Shown here piece after piece: positions 1 through 4,662 of a DNA stretch of 9,801 nucleotides. The position numbers and the translations under genes are program-made. Position 1 is the first letter of the stretch. Each line of letters opens with the position of its first letter. A model generated the notes under the pieces. The model searched no databases. It saw only the letters and a list, made by a program, of their open reading frames with translations, and was not told where the DNA came from. Source of the DNA: CBDUJZ01 sp047629415 (GTDB lineage: Bacteria > Myxococcota_A > Bradymonadia > REDH01); contig JBLHWZ010000212.1 in the NCBI GenBank assembly GCA_047629415.1, positions 1 to 9,801 of the forward strand, read 5' to 3'.

Positions 1-2
1 CT

Positions 3-569
3 TGGAGCGACTCCGTCCTCAGCCTCTTCGGGCAAGAGTTTACCTGGAATACGGTTATCAACGGATTCGCCGGGCTCTTAATCCTGGGAGTAATTGGGCA
101 CCTGACGTTCTGGCGCGCTCCATGGAATTGGGGACCGCTGGAGCGTATCCGTCAGATCCCGACATTTGCCGGATTCCGGCGCGCGACGCTCCTCGACTAC
201 GCCAAGATAGGGCTGATCCGAATGCCGGTCACTGCACTCTACATTCTGATGCACGGCTTTACGCTCACGGCGTTTCACATCCACGTGCCTTGGGCACAGA
301 TGATGGTCTTCGTGCCGATCCAAATGCTTATCGCGGTCGTACCGATTAGCCCGAGCGGTCTTGGCACCGTCAATCTCGCGCAGCGTCTGCTCTACGAGCC
401 GTATGCGTTCACACCAGGCGGCGAGCAGCTCGTCGGCGATGTCGCTCAGGCGTCTATCGACGCGTACGGACTCGCTTTGGCGCTTGCCTTCAACATACCG
501 CGTCTCCTAATCGGCTTCATTGCCCTTCGTGCCGCAAAGCGCGCCCTTCAATCGGCAGCCTCCAACTAG
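3..569 (+). CDS. Flippase-like integral membrane protein, LPG_synthase_TM / UPF0104-type, 3' part only
   Basis: The open frame enters from the left edge, so the true start is outside the window and only the last 188 residues are visible. In the fragment, hydrophobic segments lie roughly at residues 17-35, 76-94, 99-117 and 148-173. A conserved-looking PISPSGLG motif (residues 114-121) follows the third segment. This motif style (P-x-S-x-G-G-L-G with a following amphipathic stretch) is typical of the lysylphosphatidylglycerol synthase transmembrane / UPF0104 'flippase-like' family, whose members sit in the inner membrane and often accompany GT2 glycosyltransferases. That the protein flips a lipid-linked sugar is inference from family and context. 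The next gene starts 10 nt after this stop, so the two are very probably co-transcribed. A short internal ATG at 222 is not the start, because the membrane protein reads continuously upstream of it. Confidence is good for a membrane protein and moderate for the family. Confidence 0.68.
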   Translation, partial: WSDSVLSLFGQEFTWNTVINGFAGLLILGVIGHLTFWRAPWNWGPLERIRQIPTFAGFRRATLLDYAKIGLIRMPVTALYILMHGFTLTAFHIHVPWAQMMVFVPIQMLIAVVPISPSGLGTVNLAQRLLYEPYAFTPGGEQLVGDVAQASIDAYGLALALAFNIPRLLIGFIALRAAKRALQSAASN

Positions 570-579
570 GTTCTTCTAC

Positions 580-1296
580 GTGATCGAACGTTCCACAATC
601 ATCATCATTCCCACGTTCAATGAGCGTGAGAACCTTGAGAACATCGTCCTCGCCGTTCTCGGCGTGGTTCCCCACGTGCACATCCTCGTTGTCGACGATG
701 GCTCGCCTGACGGCACAGGTGAAATCGCAGACCGATTGGCGGCTGCCGATGAGCGGATCCACGTCAAGCATCGGACTGGCAAACTCGGCCTAGGCACCGC
801 CTATATCGCCGGCTTCAAGTGGGCTCTCGAGCGAGACTACGAGCGCATCTTCGAGATGGACGCCGACTTCAGTCACGACCCGAAGTACCTGCCCGCAATG
901 CTCGCCGCGACCGAGACCCACGACCTCGCCATCGGATCGCGTTACGTGAAGGGCGGTGGCACGCACAACTGGAGTCTCGGACGCCGGCTCTTGAGCCGCG
1001 GCGGTGGTATCTACGCGCGAACTATTCTTGGGGTCGACGTACAGGACCTGACCGCAGGATTCATCTGCTACCGTCGAGAGACCTTAGAGAAGCTCGACCT
1101 GGATGGTGTCACTTCTTCAGGATACGTTTTCCAGATCGAGCTGAAGTACCGGGTTCACCTTCTTGGACTGACGATCAAGGAAGTCCCCATCGTGTTTCCA
1201 GACCGAGTCGCCGGAGAGTCCAAGATGTCCTCAGACATCGCTCGTGAGGCGATCACGCAGGTTTGGAAGCTCCGCTGGAAACTCGGCAGAAGCTAA
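580..1296 (+). CDS. Polyprenol monophosphomannose synthase-type glycosyltransferase (GT2, Dpm1-like)
   Basis: Predicted to transfer a hexose, by family most often mannose from GDP-mannose, to a polyprenyl phosphate at the cytoplasmic face of the membrane. The 238-aa protein shows the whole family signature in order: PTFNERENL (11-19), VVDDGSPDGT (37-46), GKLGLGTAYIAGF (67-79), MDADFSHDP with the DxD-type pair D94/D96 (93-101), GSRYVKGGGTHNW (119-131), DLTAGF (156-161), GYVFQIE (181-187), EVPIVFPDR (201-209) and GESKM (212-216). It ends shortly afterwards with no membrane anchor, as in single-domain Dpm1-like enzymes. I chose GTG at 580 because it places the first beta strand at residue 7 and has a short AGG at 568-570 upstream. 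The alternative TTG at 520 would overlap the upstream gene by 50 nt and add 20 unconserved residues. The family assignment is strong, but the sugar specificity (mannose rather than glucose) cannot be proven from sequence. The DUF2723 protein converging from the other strand is a plausible user of its product. Confidence 0.93.
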   Translation: MIERSTIIIIPTFNERENLENIVLAVLGVVPHVHILVVDDGSPDGTGEIADRLAAADERIHVKHRTGKLGLGTAYIAGFKWALERDYERIFEMDADFSHDPKYLPAMLAATETHDLAIGSRYVKGGGTHNWSLGRRLLSRGGGIYARTILGVDVQDLTAGFICYRRETLEKLDLDGVTSSGYVFQIELKYRVHLLGLTIKEVPIVFPDRVAGESKMSSDIAREAITQVWKLRWKLGRS

Positions 1297-1322
1297 GGCT
1301 TGAGCAGCTGACGGGCCTATAG

Positions 1323-3539
1323 TCAGTCAGTGGCTTCCGCCTCTAACCTAGCGGCGATGGCGGCCAATTCAGGGTCATTCGGGGAGAGTCTCCGGGTCTC
1401 GTGTATCATGGCACGACAGGTGGTCTGCCGATCGGCTGCGCACATCTGCATCGCGAGATTGAAGTGCGCCCACAGGAGGTTCCGACCAGTCTGAAGTTCG
1501 TACTCCTCGGCCTCAGGAGTGCCTCGGTTGAAGCGACTACGGACCGCAACGAGCTGTTCGGTCGCTGCGATCGCGAGCTCGAGCGGGAACTCGCCCTCCG
1601 CGAGTGGTTCGTCCAGGAGATGCAGGTAGAGTCGGGACGGGATGCACTGAGCAGCGAACTCAGGCGTGACGAGCTGTTCAGCCTCGATTCTTACGTCGGC
1701 CACTCCAGCCAGCGCAGCGGAGGCGTCGAGGGAGAGCAATTCGCCATCCCCTCGCAGACTTCCAGCGACCGGCGCTTGGGAATCGAGCATCTCGCCATAG
1801 AAGTCGTACGTAAGGAATGCGTGGTGCAGGTGTTCTACGTCCGGTCGCCGATCCTCAACCGACTGCGCGTACCAGGTGTTGAATCCAGTCTCGAAATACG
1901 TCGTGATCCAAACGGAGTCCGGCTGCAGGCCGTTGAATGCTTCGTCGCGCAGCAGCTCGCTATCCCAGTAGTCGCCGAGGTCCACGCTCCGATAGCCCCC
2001 GGCCGCGGAGAAAGCGATCCCGGTCAGCGCTACGGCTCCGAACGTGAGCTGCACGGGGGCAGTCAAGGGCTCCAGTTGGCCCGGCAGACGAGTCGTCGCG
2101 ACGACGAAGATGAGGCCGAGTCCCAGCCACCAGAACGTCGGCATGAAGTACCCGAGCACGTCTGGGTTCGTAGGGTCGAACGCAAAGAGAGTCTGCGTCG
2201 CCAGATTGAAGACCACCGCAATGAGCAACACCACGCCGATGAGCCGCCGTCTTGCGCAGAGCAGAAGGATGCCGACGATTGAGCCGATCAGCACTGGCAG
2301 CGTGAGACATTCCGAGAGCACCGCGCCTACGTTGGTGAGTCCTGCAAATACATCAAGTTCGACCGCCGCCTCGGCAGTCTTCTGGAACGCTTGGGCCGAC
2401 ACGAGCCAGTACACTTCGTCCAAGGAGTCCGGCCAGCCCCACCCGACGCGCGGTCGAGCGAGCGCGCGCAGCGGTAGATACAGATAACCCACGAGCATGC
2501 CGGCGCCGGCGACCGCACCGGCGATCACTTGCTTGCCCCGGGAAACATTCGACCCAGCAACGACGGCGACGAGAAACGCCGGAAACGTGAAGAGGATTAG
2601 GTAGTGATGGTTCAGGAGACCCACGCCAAGCGCTAGCGCCACGCCAACCGTTGCTCCGATCGGCCGTCGCGGCCACTTCACACAAACAAGGGTCGTCGCC
2701 AGGGCGATCAACAGCGCATTGAGTGAGTACACTTCGGCCCGCACCGACTGTTGCGCGAACGCGGGAGTGAACGCTAACGCGATCGCGACCGTTGACGCGA
2801 ACCAGAGTTGAGTTCGGGAGCGAATCCACCCGAGCAACCCCGCGCAGAGCGGCAGAGCGGCGAGCGCCAGCGCGCTGAAGAGGGCAACCATGAAGTGTAC
2901 CCGCAGCGCTGCCGATCCTAACGGCACAGCGAGCGCGCTAGCGGTGAGCAGATGGAACGCAGGGTGCCCCGGCGGATGGCTGATTCCAAGCGCTTGCGTC
3001 GTCGCGACAAGCTCGCCGCTGTCCAACATGTAGGGCGTCGGCGCCAGTCGGAAGACGTAAAGCGAAAGAACCGCAGCGGCCACGAAAGATGCGGCCCTCC
3101 ACGCGTGGGAGACCGCCTCGTCCAGCCCCCACCCGTCACCCCCGACGGAGGTCCCGCCGGCGGAACATGCGGTGGGCTCGGCGCCTTCGTCAGAGCTCAG
3201 TTCATCGAGGTCACCCTCCGAACGCTCCCCGCCGGAGGACCAGCCTGTGACGACCTTGGATGCGTCGGACTTCGATAGGCCGGATTCTCCAACTGATGAG
3301 GCGGGACTGCTCGTAGCCGGAGCCGCTTCCAACTCGTCCGGAGTCTCCGACTGAACGATGCTCTGCGCCGGCACGTTAGCACCCTCAGCATCCGGATCCG
3401 TAGGCGGCCATTCGGCTCCCGATTCGCTCTCGGGCGTCGTTGGCGTCGTTGGCGTCGCGCGACTTCGTTTCGACTGCGAACTCTGCGTCGGTTTATTGCC
3501 GGCCATTCTCGAACTCTGGGTCATTTTCTCGCCGGCCAT
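1323..3539 (-). CDS. DUF2723-family multi-pass membrane protein (TMEM260-like, putative GT-C glycosyltransferase) with long acidic N-terminal tail
   Basis: The 738-aa protein is likely a polyprenyl-phosphate-sugar-dependent glycosyltransferase of the inner membrane. Residues 1-140 are Ser/Pro/Glu/Gly-rich and look disordered. From about 145 a multi-span hydrophobic region runs to about 510, followed by a soluble, probably extracytoplasmic C-terminal part (515-738) ending in helices that resemble a degenerate TPR. Family landmarks are DSGEL (173-177) at the first loop, ISHPPGHPAFHLL (186-198), RAEVYSLN (267-274), LLNHHYLIL (308-316), YLPLRA (354-359) and the following GWGWPDSLDEVYWLVS (366-381). 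These match DUF2723, whose eukaryotic member TMEM260 is a protein O-mannosyltransferase; the activity here is inferred. The D173/E176 acidic pair is where the GT-C catalytic Asp is expected. The start is uncertain: ATG 3539, ATG 3524 and ATG 3506 are all in frame and none has a good Shine-Dalgarno. The stop lies 26 nt from the stop of the convergent Dpm1-like gene. Confidence 0.85.
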   Translation of the reverse strand: MAGEKMTQSSRMAGNKPTQSSQSKRSRATPTTPTTPESESGAEWPPTDPDAEGANVPAQSIVQSETPDELEAAPATSSPASSVGESGLSKSDASKVVTGWSSGGERSEGDLDELSSDEGAEPTACSAGGTSVGGDGWGLDEAVSHAWRAASFVAAAVLSLYVFRLAPTPYMLDSGELVATTQALGISHPPGHPAFHLLTASALAVPLGSAALRVHFMVALFSALALAALPLCAGLLGWIRSRTQLWFASTVAIALAFTPAFAQQSVRAEVYSLNALLIALATTLVCVKWPRRPIGATVGVALALGVGLLNHHYLILFTFPAFLVAVVAGSNVSRGKQVIAGAVAGAGMLVGYLYLPLRALARPRVGWGWPDSLDEVYWLVSAQAFQKTAEAAVELDVFAGLTNVGAVLSECLTLPVLIGSIVGILLLCARRRLIGVVLLIAVVFNLATQTLFAFDPTNPDVLGYFMPTFWWLGLGLIFVVATTRLPGQLEPLTAPVQLTFGAVALTGIAFSAAGGYRSVDLGDYWDSELLRDEAFNGLQPDSVWITTYFETGFNTWYAQSVEDRRPDVEHLHHAFLTYDFYGEMLDSQAPVAGSLRGDGELLSLDASAALAGVADVRIEAEQLVTPEFAAQCIPSRLYLHLLDEPLAEGEFPLELAIAATEQLVAVRSRFNRGTPEAEEYELQTGRNLLWAHFNLAMQMCAADRQTTCRAMIHETRRLSPNDPELAAIAARLEAEATD
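3474..3539 (-). repeat. Tandem 33-bp imperfect duplication at the 5' end of the DUF2723 gene
   Basis: Reading the minus strand, 3539-3507 and 3506-3474 are two adjacent 33-bp units, each starting ATGGCCGGC and ending with an (A)C(C/G)CAGAGTTCG block. By my hand alignment they agree at 25 of 33 positions. They encode MAGEKMTQSSR and MAGNKPTQSSQ, so each copy carries its own in-frame ATG. The duplication makes the native start ambiguous. Confidence 0.8.
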
Positions 3540-3662
3540 CGCGGCAGAGAGTGGCCTAGGTCGCGCGTTGCGTCGAGAAGATCGAAGAAAGGCCAGATTT
3601 CGCGCACCAGTTTGGCTTTGGGTTCGACCACGTCAGGTGAATCCCCACATAGAGTGAGAACA

Positions 3663-4103
3663 ATGAGCGACATCACTTCAAGCCTTCGTCCCGCTGACAC
3701 CACCCATCCATCCCTTCAACCGGCGCGAGTTCCTCGTCGAGCCCGTCGGTTCTCTGACGCTGTTGTAGAGCCGGAAACTCCTCCGCGTCGTCGTCGAGGG
3801 TTGCTGCAAGTCACTGCCGAGGTCGCCGGCGCGACCGGGCCGGTAGGCGGCCTCATCGCTGCGGGAGTCAACGCTCTTTCCAACGCTGGCGATGGTGGCG
3901 GTGGGCAAGCCGTTGGTGACGTCCGGGAGGAGAACATCGATCAGATGTGGGAAATGCAGCGCGAAAGCCAGGCGTTCAATCTCGAGTATCTGGCACTTCA
4001 GGAGTCGATGCAGTCTGAGAATCGCCGGTTCACGACTATGTCGAATCTCATGAAGGCTCGCCACGACACCTCCAAGTCGGCGATCAGCAACATCCGAGTC
4101 TGA
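3663..4103 (+). CDS. Small orphan protein with basic N-terminus, Gly/Ala-rich segment and helical C-terminus
   Basis: I do not recognise this 146-aa protein with certainty. Residues 21-45 are rich in Arg (RVPRRARRF at 22-30, PRRRR at 41-45). Residues 48-82 form a Gly/Ala/Val-rich, mildly hydrophobic stretch ending in a run of glycines. Residues 88-146 are predicted to form one or two amphipathic helices with many Gln, Glu, Met and Ser, ending in the segment FTTMSNLMKARHDTSKSA and then ISNIRV. There is no signal peptide and no clear membrane span. The layout (short, Gly-rich centre, polar helical C-terminus) recalls small secreted structural or substrate proteins of type III secretion systems, but that is only a resemblance. 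ATG 3663 was preferred over an upstream TTG at 3612 because the extra 17 residues look unconserved. The upstream AGAGTGAG (3651-3658) could act as a weak ribosome-binding site. The gene is divergent from the DUF2723 gene with a 123-nt gap, and a second small gene follows 91 nt downstream on the same strand. Confidence 0.72.
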   Translation: MSDITSSLRPADTTHPSLQPARVPRRARRFSDAVVEPETPPRRRRGLLQVTAEVAGATGPVGGLIAAGVNALSNAGDGGGGQAVGDVREENIDQMWEMQRESQAFNLEYLALQESMQSENRRFTTMSNLMKARHDTSKSAISNIRV

Positions 4104-4194
4104 TGCGAACGAGGTTGGCGAAGGAGGCCCGCTCCGGCTATCTGTGGTGGACCGCACTTGCTTCACCTCACGCGTCCTAAACCGAGAAAGACCC

Positions 4195-4569
4195 ATGGCG
4201 ATCAAGAAAGTTGGCGGACCCGGACGAGTGGCGCCGGCCCAACCAATCGAGAGCAAGTCGGCCGCGACTGTAGAAGGTTTTGGAAAGGTCGCCGAGGCGG
4301 CGCAGACCCAGCCTAATGCACCAACGGAAGTCGCTCAGGCAGTGCAAGAGGTGGCGGTCGACGTAGCCGCTGGACGGCTTAGTGACCCACAAACACAGAT
4401 AGACGCGGTCATCGAGCGGATGGTGCGCCTGCAGGCGCCTGAAGGAGCGTCGTCACGCGCGGTGAGTTCCAGAGTGATGGAAGTGCAGCTCGCGCTCGGC
4501 GATCATCCCGGCTTCTCCGAAAGAGTTCAGGTCATGCTGGCGAACGCGCTAGAGGCGAACGAAGCCTAG
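4195..4569 (+). CDS. Small Ala-rich helical protein of unknown function
   Basis: The 124-aa protein begins MAIKKVGGPGRVAP, a short basic/Gly-Pro leader, followed by a low-complexity Ala/Gln/Thr stretch (20-48) and a compact helical C-terminal region (48-122). The C-terminal region has two helix-turn-helix-like segments, VDVAAGRLSDPQTQIDAVIE (55-74) and MEVQLALGDHPGFSERVQVM (95-114). The first segment loosely resembles the 'G-x-(Y/L)-x-(V/P)-D-x-x-x-(V/I)-A-x-x-(I/M)' pattern of anti-sigma FlgM-type helices, but I cannot claim homology. No signal peptide or membrane span is visible. I chose ATG 4195, which has GAGAAAG four bases upstream (4184-4190) and gives the natural-looking N-terminus. 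In-frame GTGs at 4144 and 4147 would add 16-17 residues; they lie 16 or more nt beyond a strong AAGGAGG at 4121-4127, which is too far for normal spacing. The gene is probably co-transcribed with the upstream small gene (91-nt gap) and converges on the kinase-like gene. Confidence 0.72.
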   Translation: MAIKKVGGPGRVAPAQPIESKSAATVEGFGKVAEAAQTQPNAPTEVAQAVQEVAVDVAAGRLSDPQTQIDAVIERMVRLQAPEGASSRAVSSRVMEVQLALGDHPGFSERVQVMLANALEANEA

Positions 4570-4570
4570 C

Positions 4571-4580
4571 TTAGCGCTAA
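4571..4580. other. Perfect 10-bp palindrome TTAGCGCTAA after a stop codon
   Basis: TTAGCGCTAA is its own reverse complement and starts one base after the TAG stop of the 124-aa gene. It lies in the 93-nt convergent gap before the stop of the kinase-like gene. There is no loop or T-run, so it is not a canonical terminator. It may be chance or a binding site. Confidence 0.3.
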
Positions 4581-4662
4581 CTGTAGCGATTCGCTGGCGT
4601 CATCGTCGATGTCGAACTGATGCAGCGCCAACCGCGGCCCGCGCGAACTAACCGGCGAGCGG

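Noticed and set aside
520..579. TTG 520 as the start of the Dpm1-like gene
   Set aside because: It would overlap the upstream membrane-protein gene by 50 nt and add residues that do not belong to the family; GTG 580 fits the first beta strand.
1401..2282. 293-codon open frame on the + strand
   Set aside because: It lies wholly inside the DUF2723 gene on the opposite strand; its product is a low-complexity Arg/Glu-rich sequence with no family features, as expected for an antisense shadow in GC-rich DNA.
2353..2829. 158-codon minus-strand frame
   Set aside because: Alternative frame inside the DUF2723 gene; the DUF2723 frame carries the conserved motifs and membrane segments through this region.
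3540..3662. Sigma-54-like or sigma-70-like promoter in the divergent gap
   Set aside because: TGGC at about 3551 is not followed by GC at the required -12 spacing, and the only TTCGAC/CACATA pair at 17-nt spacing matches the -10 consensus poorly.
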